The translations under genes were made by a program, and so were the position numbers. The notes beneath the pieces were generated by a model, which ran no database searches, was not told the origin of the DNA, and saw only the letters and a program-made list of their open reading frames with translations. Of a DNA stretch of 64,000 nucleotides, positions 7,456-18,428 are shown in pieces (the stretch's first letter is position 1; each line of letters starts with the position of its first letter). Origin of the DNA: Hydrogenophaga sp. A37 (lineage in GTDB: Bacteria > Pseudomonadota > Gammaproteobacteria > Burkholderiales > Burkholderiaceae_C); contig NZ_MUNZ01000089.1 of assembly GCF_002001205.1 (NCBI RefSeq), forward strand, positions 43,707 through 107,706. The letters are read 5' to 3'.

Positions 7456-9255
7456 TCAGACTCCAGCGGGCATGCGCACGGGCAGGTGCAGCACCACCTT
7501 GCGCGGCTCGCCGGCCAAACGGTCCAGCGCCCGGTGCAAGCGCTCCATCAGGCGCTCGTCGTCGTTCGCTGTTTCGCTGGTGTCGCCCGCATCGGGCAAC
7601 GTGGCCGACACCAAACGAAAACGCAAGGTGAGCTCCACCGGCAAGGTCGGCACCCGCTCCAGCCCCCGTGCCACCACGTGCTGGGCCAGCAGCTTGAGCT
7701 GATCGGGCCGCTGGGGTCCCTCGATCAGCATGGCGAAGCGCGTGTCGGCGATGCGGCACACGGTGTCCACATCGCGCACCACAGCCGACAACCGTGACGC
7801 GGCCACCACGAGCGCTCGGTCGCCCGCCTCCCGGCCTTCGCGGTCCACGATCTCGGCGTGGTTGGCCAGCTCGACCAGCACCATGCCGCATTGGTGACCG
7901 TAGCGCCGCGAACGCCGCAGAGCGTCACGCAGGCGCAGCGTGAGGACCAACGGGATGGTGAGGCCGGTGAGCGGGTCGGTGCTCTCCAGCGCGCGCAGGC
8001 GGGCGCGGTTCTCGCTGAAATCTTTGGCGCGTCGGTGCAGGATGTAGAGCAGCAACGGAATTTCGATCGCCGAACCGATCAGCACCGCGTACTGCATGGC
8101 CCAGCCGTCGGGCAACACGCCCGCGCTGCGCAACGCCGGAAACGGGTAGCCCAGGTGCACCGGCAAGAAGCCCAGCGCCAGCCAGCCCGAATACGCCTCA
8201 CCGAGCCGCCAGGTCCAGAGACAGAGCGCCACGCTGAGCAACACCGACAGCAAACCGTAGAGGTTGAGCACCGCGAAAGCCGCCGGGGTCTGCAAGGTCA
8301 CGTACACCAGCGGATACAGCAGGCCGAAGACCGACCAGCCGACCACAAAACGGTCGACGCCCCGGTGGTGGCGCGAGACGGCACAGACCTCGCGCACGAA
8401 CCAGATGCCCGAAGCAGTGAGCCACAGCATGAACACCGCCGGTGCGATGTCGTTCCACCGAGGCGACTGGTCCCAGAAGAACAGGCCACCGATGCCCGTG
8501 AACGCAGCCTGGAAACCGAGCATGCAGGCGACATAAAAACAGTAGGCGACGAAGGCCCGGTCGCCGTACAGCCGCGCATGCACCCAGCCCAGGAACAGCA
8601 CCAGCAGTCCGAAGCCCAGGTAGCCCCCCACCATGAGGAAGGTCCAGTAGCGCTGGGTTTGCAGGCTGTTCTCGGTCAGCAGATGCACGCGCGGGCTGGT
8701 CGGCGTCGGTGAGTTCATCACCTGCAGCCACACAGGGCCCTGTGACTGAGCGTCGATGGCAAAAACCGGGGTCTGGTCCGGGTGGTCCCACTGCGCCACC
8801 GGCAGGTGGTCGCCCGCGCGCTGTTCGGTCCAGGTCCTGTCCGGTCCCTTCGTATACAGGCTGACCCGGTTCGTGAAGGCCGAGGCACTGAGCAGCACGT
8901 ACCAGCGCTGCGACTTGTCCAGCGGCGGAAGGTCCAGGCGCATCCAGAGCGCCGAGCTGCCGAGCTGGAAGGAGCGGAACTGGTCCATCGCGGCCAGGGT
9001 CTCGGTGGGCTGAGAGGCCACCTCGTCCACCGTCTGGATGCCTGAGGCATCGATCCAGTAGCGGCTGGTCAGCGTGAGTTCGCCCTCGCCTTCTGTCGCC
9101 CCGGCCAGCCCGGACCACCCCAGCAGACACAGGCACAGCGGCAGCATCCACAGCCACGCCCAGAGCCGGTGCAGTGGGGCGTGTTCTTGTCCATCAGCCG
9201 GTCGGGTGGGGGAGAAAACCATGCCGGCATCGTAAAGGTTGCTCCGAAAGTGCAT
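7456..9255 (-). CDS. 7TMR-DISM membrane protein with degenerate GGDEF domain
   Basis: The 599-residue product starts at the ATG at 9255. It has an N-terminal hydrophobic segment (about 30-50), a periplasmic DISMED2-like beta-rich domain (about 55-190), seven hydrophobic helices (about 200-400) and a C-terminal GGDEF-fold domain opening with the family hallmark STDPLTGL. The catalytic GGDEF signature is absent: the aligned region near residue 503 reads RIADTRFAMLIEG. It therefore should not make cyclic di-GMP and may act as a sensor or scaffold. Reading further upstream would run into the opposite strand of the next gene. It converges on the PAS kinase. No ligand can be assigned. Confidence 0.85.
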   Translation of the reverse strand: MHFRSNLYDAGMVFSPTRPADGQEHAPLHRLWAWLWMLPLCLCLLGWSGLAGATEGEGELTLTSRYWIDASGIQTVDEVASQPTETLAAMDQFRSFQLGSSALWMRLDLPPLDKSQRWYVLLSASAFTNRVSLYTKGPDRTWTEQRAGDHLPVAQWDHPDQTPVFAIDAQSQGPVWLQVMNSPTPTSPRVHLLTENSLQTQRYWTFLMVGGYLGFGLLVLFLGWVHARLYGDRAFVAYCFYVACMLGFQAAFTGIGGLFFWDQSPRWNDIAPAVFMLWLTASGIWFVREVCAVSRHHRGVDRFVVGWSVFGLLYPLVYVTLQTPAAFAVLNLYGLLSVLLSVALCLWTWRLGEAYSGWLALGFLPVHLGYPFPALRSAGVLPDGWAMQYAVLIGSAIEIPLLLYILHRRAKDFSENRARLRALESTDPLTGLTIPLVLTLRLRDALRRSRRYGHQCGMVLVELANHAEIVDREGREAGDRALVVAASRLSAVVRDVDTVCRIADTRFAMLIEGPQRPDQLKLLAQHVVARGLERVPTLPVELTLRFRLVSATLPDAGDTSETANDDERLMERLHRALDRLAGEPRKVVLHLPVRMPAGV

Positions 9256-9299
9256 GACAAATATCACCTTGAAGTGGGTCTGTGGCGACACGCTGTCGC

Positions 9300-11498
9300 T
9301 CAACCGACCCGTTGAGGGACAGACTGCCAGGGACCCGAGGTGGTCATGCGGTCTTCCAGGCCATTGACCCAGTCGGGCGCGCAGGGGTCGTCGCTCCAGG
9401 CCGCGATGGTGTCGGCCATCGGGTTGAGCACCCGCTCCGGCAAGGTCAGAGGCCGGGTCTGGTCCATCAGGAAGCGGGTCAGGAAGTGGTAGCCCACGAC
9501 CCGGGTGAACAGCCGGGACAGCGAAAATCGGGGGAAAACCAGCCGTACCAGCCCGTCGATCAACCCGATCAGCAGTCGACCCAGTATGAACACCAGACGG
9601 GTGGGCCACGACACCTTTTCATCCACACCGATCAGCCGCGCGGTGCCCGGACCGACCAGCCAGCGCGTGAGCGGCACCGGCAGACCCCGCAGCACCGGCA
9701 GGCCGATGGTGCGTTCCATGGTCTGCATCAAGGCCCTGCCGAGAGCCGGACGAGGGTCGACCGGCCCGATGGGCGCCCCCGCGCTGACCTGGATGCGCTC
9801 GAACAGCGCGGTGGCCTCGTCCATGGTGTCGACCATCAGCTCACGCCGCACGCCCAGCACGTGCCCCATCACGTTCCAGGCGTGCAGGCATGCCTCTTCG
9901 TCCGCGCGCGAGAGCCTGAGGCCGAGGGTGCGCATGCCCCTCAGGAAGCAGTAGCCAAAGGTCAACAGGGTGTAGGCCAGCTCGATCTGGTTGCAGGGCA
10001 AGCCCTGGCGGTCCACGTCCCAGCCGTGCGCCATGAGCGCGGCGTGCATGCCGGTGGGGGCCGCATCGCCGGTCTGAGGCGCGACTCGGCCTCGCACCCG
10101 CTCTGGATCGCCACGCAGGATCAGGTGGCGGATGGTGGCGTGGATGAGGCGCACCTTGAGCACCTGTGCCACGCCTGCGCCGTCGGCGCCCATCAGGCCC
10201 CCTTTCATCATCACGGGGAACACCATGGCCGCGGTCTGGCGGATGCGGTGTTCGGTGTGCTGCTCCAACTGGCCCGCGATGTGCAGCACCTCGGCCAGGT
10301 GGGGCAACACATAACACTCCGGCAGGCTGGAGCAGAACAGCAACGTGCACGACAAGGGGCCCTGCGCCATGAAGATGGCCTCGGACCGCTCCACCTTGGC
10401 GCGGTCGGCCCACTCGGGCAGTTGCCGCCCTTCGTCCAGATAGGCGCGCAAGGTGGCGACCACCGCCGGGTCCGCTTGAGCATGGCCGCCGTCCCAGGCA
10501 CCCAGCCCGCCATTGGCGGGCCAGCCCGCCATGAGTCGGGTGGCGGTGGCGAGGCGCGCCGCGCCCGGCCCCATGGCCCCGGCCTCACCGCTCCAGGGAC
10601 CGACCAGGGCCGCCACCGCGCGGTCCGCCAGCGGATCGGCCTCCAGGGTCCAGGGCGCCAGCGGCACATCGGCGGTCCGGCCTGGCACCGTGTGCCGCTC
10701 GGGGTGCGACCAGTGCCACCAGGCCACGAGCGCCACCAACGTGGGCAGCCCCATGGCGAAGAAGGCGATGGCACGGATCTCGATCGGGTGGCCCAGCAGC
10801 ACCTGGAACACCAGCCCGCTGGCGTAGATACCGATGGGCACCAGCGCCGCGAGCGCCACCTTGCGCGACAGTGTGGGCTCACGCCGGGGCGCGGCCAGCG
10901 CCTGGAAAAGCGCCATGATCAGCAGCCCGACCACCATCCAGCCCGCGAAGCCCTGCAAGGTCTCGCCGAACCAGCCCCCGTCGGTCTTCTGCATGATCCA
11001 GGCCTTGAGCACGAACACAAAGTAAGGGTCGGCGCCGAGGTCGAAGGCGGTGACCACCATGGCCGCCAGCCAGGCGGTGAGCAGGCCGCTGCGAAAGCTG
11101 GGTGTGGTGTGTGCCGGCGCGCGCCACAGCATCAGACAGGCCATGACATAGCCCACCAGGCACAGCGAGAACCACATCAGCGGTATCGCCAGGGGCACGT
11201 CGCCCAGACGGATGCCCAGCACATCGGTGTAGGTGTAGCGGCCGAAGAACCAGCCACGCGACGAGCCCATCTGCTCGGCGAACCAGCCCAATGCCAGGGC
11301 CAGCACGGCCAGGGCACTCGCCGACCGGAAGCCCAGCAGCGCCCGCGCCGACCAGGCGCAGGCCCAGAACATGACCACGCAAGCCGTGGCCAGCGCAAGC
11401 GTGAGCGGCGGGTCTCGCCATGCGGTGGCCAACAGGTAGGCGACGGACAACAGACCCGCCGACCCGACAACAAACGAACGCGAACGCACAAGGCCCAC
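9300..11498 (-). CDS. Fusion of carotenoid-biosynthesis (DUF422/CruF-like) and MpaB-like (DUF2236) domains
   Basis: About 732 residues. The N-terminal 215 are polytopic (six to seven helices) and contain GWFFGRYTYTD and MQKTDGGWFGETLQGF, which resemble the carotenoid hydratase family that includes CruF. A further two helices and a Pro/Gly-rich linker lead to residues of about 360-590 resembling the MpaB/latex-clearing-protein oxygenase family, with LIHATIRH, CNQIELAYTLLTFG and the following helices. GTG at 11498 is preferred because AGGGGAGG lies five bases upstream; GTG at 11504 touches that site. It lies 45 bases upstream of the DISM protein gene. Domain calls come from motif memory. Function is unknown; oxidative modification of an isoprenoid is a guess. 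Confidence 0.68.
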   Translation of the reverse strand: MGLVRSRSFVVGSAGLLSVAYLLATAWRDPPLTLALATACVVMFWACAWSARALLGFRSASALAVLALALGWFAEQMGSSRGWFFGRYTYTDVLGIRLGDVPLAIPLMWFSLCLVGYVMACLMLWRAPAHTTPSFRSGLLTAWLAAMVVTAFDLGADPYFVFVLKAWIMQKTDGGWFGETLQGFAGWMVVGLLIMALFQALAAPRREPTLSRKVALAALVPIGIYASGLVFQVLLGHPIEIRAIAFFAMGLPTLVALVAWWHWSHPERHTVPGRTADVPLAPWTLEADPLADRAVAALVGPWSGEAGAMGPGAARLATATRLMAGWPANGGLGAWDGGHAQADPAVVATLRAYLDEGRQLPEWADRAKVERSEAIFMAQGPLSCTLLFCSSLPECYVLPHLAEVLHIAGQLEQHTEHRIRQTAAMVFPVMMKGGLMGADGAGVAQVLKVRLIHATIRHLILRGDPERVRGRVAPQTGDAAPTGMHAALMAHGWDVDRQGLPCNQIELAYTLLTFGYCFLRGMRTLGLRLSRADEEACLHAWNVMGHVLGVRRELMVDTMDEATALFERIQVSAGAPIGPVDPRPALGRALMQTMERTIGLPVLRGLPVPLTRWLVGPGTARLIGVDEKVSWPTRLVFILGRLLIGLIDGLVRLVFPRFSLSRLFTRVVGYHFLTRFLMDQTRPLTLPERVLNPMADTIAAWSDDPCAPDWVNGLEDRMTTSGPWQSVPQRVG

Positions 11499-11734
11499 AG
11501 GCACCTCCCCTACAAATGTCGATCACAGTCCCCTGAGATCTCCACCCTCAACCGGGCAGCGGAGCCCGGCCCAAAGGACCGGCCCGATTGTCACCTCCCG
11601 TTGGTCACAAACAGACACACAGAACGCCGGTTTGCGCCCAATTTTCCGCACATGCATGGCCGGGTTTTCCCGAAAAGGACCGGCCAACACCCCCATCCGA
11701 CCCCGGACTGGACGGGAAAAAGAAGCACCGGCGT
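11499..11734. other. Upstream spacer, nothing recognised
   Basis: This is the left part of the 387-base gap before groES. It is rich in short C and G runs, and I found no plausible gene, RNA or strong hairpin in it. The right part of the gap holds the groES promoter and CIRCE operator. Confidence 0.5.
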
Positions 11735-11764
11735 CTTGAAAACGACACGGGTCGCCCTTATCAT
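11735..11764 (+). promoter_or_regulatory. Overlapping RpoH (sigma-32) and sigma-70 promoter of groESL
   Basis: CTTGAAA (11735-11741) and CCCTTATC (11755-11762) are spaced by 13 bases, a good sigma-32 heat-shock promoter. The same stretch also reads TTGAAA (11736-11741), 17 bases, TATCAT (11759-11764), an acceptable sigma-70 promoter. Both would start transcription within or next to the CIRCE operator. Confidence 0.8.
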
Positions 11765-11790
11765 TAGCACTCGCTGGTGTTGAGTGCTAA
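11764..11790 (+). promoter_or_regulatory. CIRCE operator (HrcA binding site)
   Basis: TTAGCACTC (11764-11772), a 9-base spacer and GAGTGCTAA (11782-11790) match the CIRCE consensus exactly. HrcA bound here represses groESL under non-stress conditions. hrcA is not in this window. Confidence 0.97.
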
Positions 11791-11885
11791 CACCTTGACA
11801 CCAAGTCGATCAGCGGCCCACCCGTTCCGGATGGGATGAAACCGTCTGACCCCAATCCCATCCTCGTTCAAATTCAGGAGATGCA

Positions 11886-12176
11886 ATGAACCTTCGTCCT
11901 CTCGCCGACCGCGTGATCGTCAAACGTATCGACAGCGAAACCAAGACCGCTTCCGGCATCGTCATCCCCGACGCCGCTGCTGAAAAGCCCGACCAGGGCG
12001 AAATCCTGGCCGTCGGTCCCGGCAAGAAAAACGACAAAGGCGAACTGTCGGCCATGAACGTCAAGGTCGGTGACCGCGTTCTGTTTGGCAAGTACAGCGG
12101 CCAGACCGTCAAGGTCGACGGCAATGAACTGCTGGTGATGAAAGAAGACGACCTGTTTGCGGTTGTCGAGAAGTAA
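11886..12176 (+). CDS. groES: Co-chaperonin GroES
   Basis: The 96-residue Cpn10 subunit starts [14 protein letters not shown], has a mobile loop around [13 protein letters not shown] and ends in [15 protein letters not shown]. Seven copies cap the GroEL cavity in the cytoplasm and trigger release of folded client. The ATG has AGGAG six bases upstream. It is the first gene of the bicistronic groES-groEL operon under CIRCE and RpoH-like control, 46 bases before groEL. Confidence 0.98.
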   Translation: MNLRPLADRVIVKRIDSETKTASGIVIPDAAAEKPDQGEILAVGPGKKNDKGELSAMNVKVGDRVLFGKYSGQTVKVDGNELLVMKEDDLFAVVEK

Positions 12177-12201
12177 TTCTTCGCTCTTTCAACCCCCTTA
12201 A

Positions 12202-13872
<1,671 letters not shown>

Positions 13873-14013
13873 TTGCTCCGGCCCTCCTTGCCTGAGGGCC
13901 GATCGCCGCGTTGCATGGGCTTGCCGTAGCGTTGCTACTGTCAGCGCCCATGCGCCTTGCGCTAGGCCCTCATGCTGCGTCGGAATGCACCAAGTGCGTA
14001 CCGACAAAGGACC

Positions 14014-14059
14014 CCCAGAAAAAAACCCCGCGAATCACTTCGCGGGGTTTTTTTCTGGG
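14014..14059. terminator. Bidirectional terminator between groEL and the MFS gene
   Basis: A perfect 20-bp inverted repeat (14014-14033 with 14040-14059, loop ATCACT) has seven A on one side and seven T on the other. It can stop both groESL (plus) and the convergent MFS gene (minus). Confidence 0.95.
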
Positions 14060-14097
14060 CGCTTGTCTTCTGGCTTGTGGCTCGCCGGACAGGGGGT

Positions 14098-15315
14098 TCA
14101 GAGGCGCGTGGCTGGACCCGCGAGCGTATCGCGCAGGGCCAGCGGGCGGAACATGCGCCACCAGGCCAGACTGATGCCGATGGTGCCCAGCCCGCCCAGC
14201 ACCACCGAACCCACCGGCCCGAACGCCGCGGCGGTCACGCCCGACTCGAACTCGCCGAGCTGGTTGCTGGCGCCGATGAAGAGCGTGTTGACCGCCGCCA
14301 CGCGGCCCCGCATGGCGTCCGGCGTGTCCAGCTGCACGAGGGTCTGCCGCACCACCACGCTGACCATGTCGGCCGCGCCGGACACGGCCAGCGCCAGCAG
14401 CGACAGCCAAAACGAGGTGGACAGGCCGAACACCACCATGCACAGCCCGAACACGGCCACCGACACCAGCAGCTTGCGCCCGACGCGCCGCTCCAGTGCG
14501 AAGTTCGAGAGCACGAGGCCGGCGGCGAGTGCGCCGACCGCCGGTGCCGAACGCAACACGCCCAGCCCCTCGGGTCCGACGTGCAGGATCTCCTTGGCAA
14601 AGATCGGCAGCAATGCGGTGGCTCCGCCCAGCAGCACCGCGAACAGGTCCAGCGACACCGCACCCAACAGCACCGGATGGCCCCACACGTAGCGCACACC
14701 GGCCAGCAGCGTCGACGCGCTGACAGGCTCGCGCGCCACCGGCTGGCGCTCGTAGCGCACCCACAGGCAGGCCAGCGCCGCACCGAGGAACAGCAGCGTG
14801 CAGACGAGGTAGACCGCGTTCAGGTTCACCGCAAAGATCAGCCCACCGAGAGCCGGCCCGCCGATGACGGCCGCCTGGGTGCCTGTGGAGGTGACCGCGG
14901 TGGCGCGGGCCAGCAGCGCCGGCGGCACCAGGGACGGCAGCAGCGCCTGCTGAGCCGACATCTGGAACGGCCGGATCGCCCCGAGCAGCGCCGACAGCAC
15001 CAACAGCCACTCGCGAGACACCGCATGCGCCAGCGTGCCGGCCACCAGCAGGACGGCCACCGCCGCCTGCGCGGACAGACACAGCGCCACGATGCGGGCC
15101 CGGTGATGGCGGTCGGCGGCGTGGCCGGCGGGCAGCGTCATCGCCAGCGCTGGACCGAACTGGAACAGACCGACCAGCCCGAGGTCCCAGGCACTGGCCG
15201 TCAGCTCGTACATGTGCCAACCAACGGTCAGCATCAGCATCTGGGTGCCGGCGACCGCCGCCACCCGGGCGCACCAGAAGCGGACAAAGGAGGCATGTGC
15301 GAGCAGCTCGGGCAT
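14098..15315 (-). CDS. MFS exporter, EntS-like
   Basis: The 405-residue protein has twelve predicted hydrophobic helices. The loop after helix 2 reads LPAGHAADRHHRARIV, the G-x-x-A-D-R-x-x-R signature of the major facilitator superfamily. Overall it resembles the MFS_3 group that contains the enterobactin exporter EntS. It is a single gene, convergent with groEL, and starts at ATG 15315, 49 bases after the end of the upstream oxidoreductase gene. No siderophore genes adjoin, so the substrate is unknown. It could be co-transcribed with the xyl genes, but nothing in the sequence requires that. Confidence 0.85.
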   Translation of the reverse strand: MPELLAHASFVRFWCARVAAVAGTQMLMLTVGWHMYELTASAWDLGLVGLFQFGPALAMTLPAGHAADRHHRARIVALCLSAQAAVAVLLVAGTLAHAVSREWLLVLSALLGAIRPFQMSAQQALLPSLVPPALLARATAVTSTGTQAAVIGGPALGGLIFAVNLNAVYLVCTLLFLGAALACLWVRYERQPVAREPVSASTLLAGVRYVWGHPVLLGAVSLDLFAVLLGGATALLPIFAKEILHVGPEGLGVLRSAPAVGALAAGLVLSNFALERRVGRKLLVSVAVFGLCMVVFGLSTSFWLSLLALAVSGAADMVSVVVRQTLVQLDTPDAMRGRVAAVNTLFIGASNQLGEFESGVTAAAFGPVGSVVLGGLGTIGISLAWWRMFRPLALRDTLAGPATRL

Positions 15316-15364
15316 GCGCCGGAGGCTAGCACGCGGCCATGAGCCGCCGCCCCGGGGTCGAAGA

Positions 15365-16375
15365 TCAGTCCTGGGCCACCGGCTCCCAGCGCCCGCTGCA
15401 CTCGGATTGCCAGAGGGTGTCCATCACGCGGGCCTGGGCCACGGCATCGCCGAGCCCGGACGCATCGGGCGGCACCCCCTCGCGCACACGGCGGGAAAAC
15501 GCCTCCACCTCCAGCCGGTACTGGTCGGCCGCCGGCAGGGTTTCGATGGTGACGCCGCTACCGTCCAGCGGGCCACCCTCATCCAGCGCCAGCCGCATTT
15601 GCCCGTTTCGGGTGGCGTTGAAGGGGATGAACAGCTCGATCCGGCCTTTGGTGCCGACCACCTGCACCCGCTGGAACGGCACGCTTTGTGTTGAGACCGT
15701 GAAGCTCACTTGCCTGCCAGCACCATAGTCCAGCAGCGCGCTCGTGGTGCGGTCGGTCCCCAGCACCGGGTCACGGTCCACCAGCGAAACCGCGCGCAAC
15801 GGCTCGGCTTCAAACAGGTAGCGCCCGGCCAGCACCGCGTAGCAGCCGATGTCGTACAGCGCACCGCCGCCCATCGTGACCTGGTTGCGGATGTTGGCCG
15901 CATCGTCGTTGAAGTAGGAGAAGAACACCTGCACCGCGCGCGGCGTGCCGATGCGCCCGGCGCGCACCAGCTCGCGAGCCCGCAGCCACTGCGGGTGGTG
16001 CCGCACCATGAAGGCCTCTTCGATGTGCACCCTCGATGCGGCCATCTGCACGGTCTGGGCTTCTGAAACGCTGAGAGCGAACGGCTTCTCACACAACACG
16101 TGCTTGCCGGCCGCTGCCGCTTGAAGGGTCAGCGGAACGTGCAGGTGGTTGGGCAGCGGGTTGTAGACCGCCTCGATGGCGGGATCGGCCAGCAACTCCT
16201 CGTAGCTGCCGTAGGCCCGCTCAATGCCAGCCGCCCGCGCAGCGGCCTGTGCCGAGGGCAACGACCGCGAGGCGATGGCGCGCAGCTCGACCAAGGGGCT
16301 CGACAACATGGCCGGGATCACCTGCTCCAGCCCGATCTTCGAGGTGCTCAACACGCCCCACACAACAGGTTTCAT
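15365..16375 (-). CDS. Gfo/Idh/MocA-family sugar oxidoreductase
   Basis: The 336-residue NAD(P)-dependent dehydrogenase has an N-terminal Rossmann fold (PVVWGVLSTSKIG), the family's catalytic EKP motif at 96-98 (GKHVLCEKPFAL) and the GGGALYDIGCY segment at 169-179. The ATG at 16375 has GGAGA upstream; an ATG at 16387 is a weaker option. It follows the alpha-xylosidase gene by 28 bases at the end of the xylA unit. It probably oxidises or epimerises a xylose-containing sugar. The closest well-known activity type is xylose/glucose 1-dehydrogenase, but substrate assignment is inference. Confidence 0.8.
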   Translation of the reverse strand: MKPVVWGVLSTSKIGLEQVIPAMLSSPLVELRAIASRSLPSAQAAARAAGIERAYGSYEELLADPAIEAVYNPLPNHLHVPLTLQAAAAGKHVLCEKPFALSVSEAQTVQMAASRVHIEEAFMVRHHPQWLRARELVRAGRIGTPRAVQVFFSYFNDDAANIRNQVTMGGGALYDIGCYAVLAGRYLFEAEPLRAVSLVDRDPVLGTDRTTSALLDYGAGRQVSFTVSTQSVPFQRVQVVGTKGRIELFIPFNATRNGQMRLALDEGGPLDGSGVTIETLPAADQYRLEVEAFSRRVREGVPPDASGLGDAVAQARVMDTLWQSECSGRWEPVAQD

Positions 16376-16403
16376 GGTGTTCTCCATATGGCCATCCAGA
16401 CGT

Positions 16404-18428
16404 TCATGGACCCGTCCATCCAATCGGCAAGTTCGCCCCGTCACGAAGAAAAAGGGGGATTTCTGAAAGCGGTGCTTCGCTGGTGATCCATTGGCCACCC
16501 TCGTGAACCCTCTTCGTCGCGCACTCCGTCCAGTCCGCCCCTTTGGGCAAGTAGATGCGCCGCGTCCGTTCGCCTTCGTGCACGACGGGCGCAACCAGCA
16601 CGTCGGGACCGAACATGTATTGATCCTCAACACTCCAAGCGCTTCGATCGCTCGGAAAGTCGTAGAAGATCGGGCGCATGGGTGGGGTTCCCACCTCATG
16701 GGCTTCCTGCATCAAGCGGGTGATGTACGGACGCAGTCGCTCCCGCATCAGCATGTATTTTTTGAAGATGCCGAAGGCCTCATCGCCGTAGCTCCAGACT
16801 TCGTTGGGAGCGCCCGACGCGCACAGTCCGCCACCGCTGTTGCCCAGCGGTTTGGAATGCGGCTCCCGGTCTCCATGCATGCGAAAAACGGGGCAAAACG
16901 CACCGAACTGGAACCACCGCACCAAACATTCCCTGAAGCTGGGGTCATCGGCGTGGCCGCCGTGAAATCCGCCAATATCGGTCGTGAACCACGGAATGCC
17001 AGACAAGCCCATGCTCAGGCCGGCGGCCAATTGGTTGCGCAATGAGGCAAAGCTGGAATCGATGTCGCCCGACCAAACCAAGGCACCGTATTTCTGGCTG
17101 CCAGCCCAGGCGCAACGAAGCAGATTGACAATGTTTTTTTGCCCTTCGCTTGCCATTCCGTCATAAAACGTTTTGGCATACATCAAGGGGTAGATATTGC
17201 CGACCTGGACATTCGGTCCCAGGTGGTAGCGGTAGTTGTCAAAGTCGTAGACCGAGTACTCCGGCTCCGCCTCGTCAAGCCAGAAGATGCGAATACCCTT
17301 GTCGTAGTAGTTGGCCTTGGCCTTGTCCCAAACGTACTGGCGGGCCTTGGGATGGGTGGCATCAAAGAAAACCGTGTTGCCCAGGAAGTCCATGCTGGTG
17401 CGAATGCCTCGGTCCGTGCGAATCAGGTAGCCCTTGCGCAGCATCTCCTCGTAATTTTCACTGGTCTTGTCTACCGTTGGCCAGATGGACACCATCAGCT
17501 CGATGCCCATGGACCTGAGTTCGCTGATCATGCCCTCGGGATCCGGCCAGTAGTCGGGATCGAAGCGCCAGTCGCCCTGGTTGGTCCAATGGAAGAAATC
17601 AATGACGATGACCGAAATAGGGAGCTCGCGGCGCTTGTATTCCCTGGCGACTTCAAGCAACTCTTCCTGGGTTTGGTACCGCAATTTGCATTGCCAAAAG
17701 CCCATACCGTAATCGGGCATCATGGGCGCGGTCCCTGTTACCGCGGCATAGGCCTGCTCAATCTCGGCCGGCGTGTCATCGGCCGTGATCCAATAATCCA
17801 GCTGTTTGGTGGATTTGGCGCTCCATTCCGTGATGTTCTTCCCGAACGTCACCTGCCCGATGGCGGGGTTGTTCCACAGAAATCCGTACCCCAAACTCGA
17901 CAAATAAAACGGCACACTCGCCTGTGAATTCCGGTGTGCCAACTCCAGCGTGCAGTTCTTGATGTCCAGGAACGGCTGCTGGTACAGCCCCATTCCAAAA
18001 ATCTTCTCTTCCGGGTCCGACTCAAAACGCGCTGTGAGCCCATGGTCGCCCCCCAGAATCGGTTTGAATTCTCTGGCGTCAATGTTCAACGCGCTGCAAA
18101 ACTCCGTGATGTTCTTCCGTGAGCGCAGGTACTCCTGAAGCAGGATGTCTCCATGCTGATTCAAGAAAGTGATCTTTCCTGAGCTGGAGATGTCTGCCCG
18201 CACATTCCCGTTCACGATGGATGCACGCTCGCCATCAACGGTGATCCTGACCTCCGATGTCGCCGCGGGCATCAGCGCCCAGTCCTCATCCTGCATCGAC
18301 GCGGCATGGGTGGTTCGCACCCGAAAGCCGTTGCCCCCCCACGCTTCGATCCAGAGTTGCTCTGAGTCATATTCCCGGATGAGCCTGCCCTCCTCGACCC
18401 GGAACAGGCTGACGTGTGAATTCGCCAC
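16404..18428 (-). CDS. GH31 alpha-xylosidase
   Basis: The 674-residue GH31 enzyme has the nucleophile Asp385 in WLDEAEPE and the acid/base Asp455 in WSGDIDSS, with the C-terminal SGIPWFTTDIGGF and RMHGDREP regions also present. Sequence style matches the YicI-type alpha-xylosidases, which remove alpha-xylosyl groups from isoprimeverose or xyloglucan oligosaccharides. No signal peptide is visible, so it acts in the cytoplasm after import. The start is a GTG at 18428 directly after the xylA stop with no obvious Shine-Dalgarno, so it is probably translationally coupled. Alpha-glucosidase activity is the main alternative. Confidence 0.85.
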   Translation of the reverse strand: MANSHVSLFRVEEGRLIREYDSEQLWIEAWGGNGFRVRTTHAASMQDEDWALMPAATSEVRITVDGERASIVNGNVRADISSSGKITFLNQHGDILLQEYLRSRKNITEFCSALNIDAREFKPILGGDHGLTARFESDPEEKIFGMGLYQQPFLDIKNCTLELAHRNSQASVPFYLSSLGYGFLWNNPAIGQVTFGKNITEWSAKSTKQLDYWITADDTPAEIEQAYAAVTGTAPMMPDYGMGFWQCKLRYQTQEELLEVAREYKRRELPISVIVIDFFHWTNQGDWRFDPDYWPDPEGMISELRSMGIELMVSIWPTVDKTSENYEEMLRKGYLIRTDRGIRTSMDFLGNTVFFDATHPKARQYVWDKAKANYYDKGIRIFWLDEAEPEYSVYDFDNYRYHLGPNVQVGNIYPLMYAKTFYDGMASEGQKNIVNLLRCAWAGSQKYGALVWSGDIDSSFASLRNQLAAGLSMGLSGIPWFTTDIGGFHGGHADDPSFRECLVRWFQFGAFCPVFRMHGDREPHSKPLGNSGGGLCASGAPNEVWSYGDEAFGIFKKYMLMRERLRPYITRLMQEAHEVGTPPMRPIFYDFPSDRSAWSVEDQYMFGPDVLVAPVVHEGERTRRIYLPKGADWTECATKRVHEGGQWITSEAPLSEIPLFLRDGANLPIGWTGP

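Noticed and set aside
9282..11783. A long plus-strand open frame (833 codons) opposite the fusion gene
   Set aside because: It is an antisense frame in high-GC sequence. The opposite frame has membrane helices and recognisable domains.
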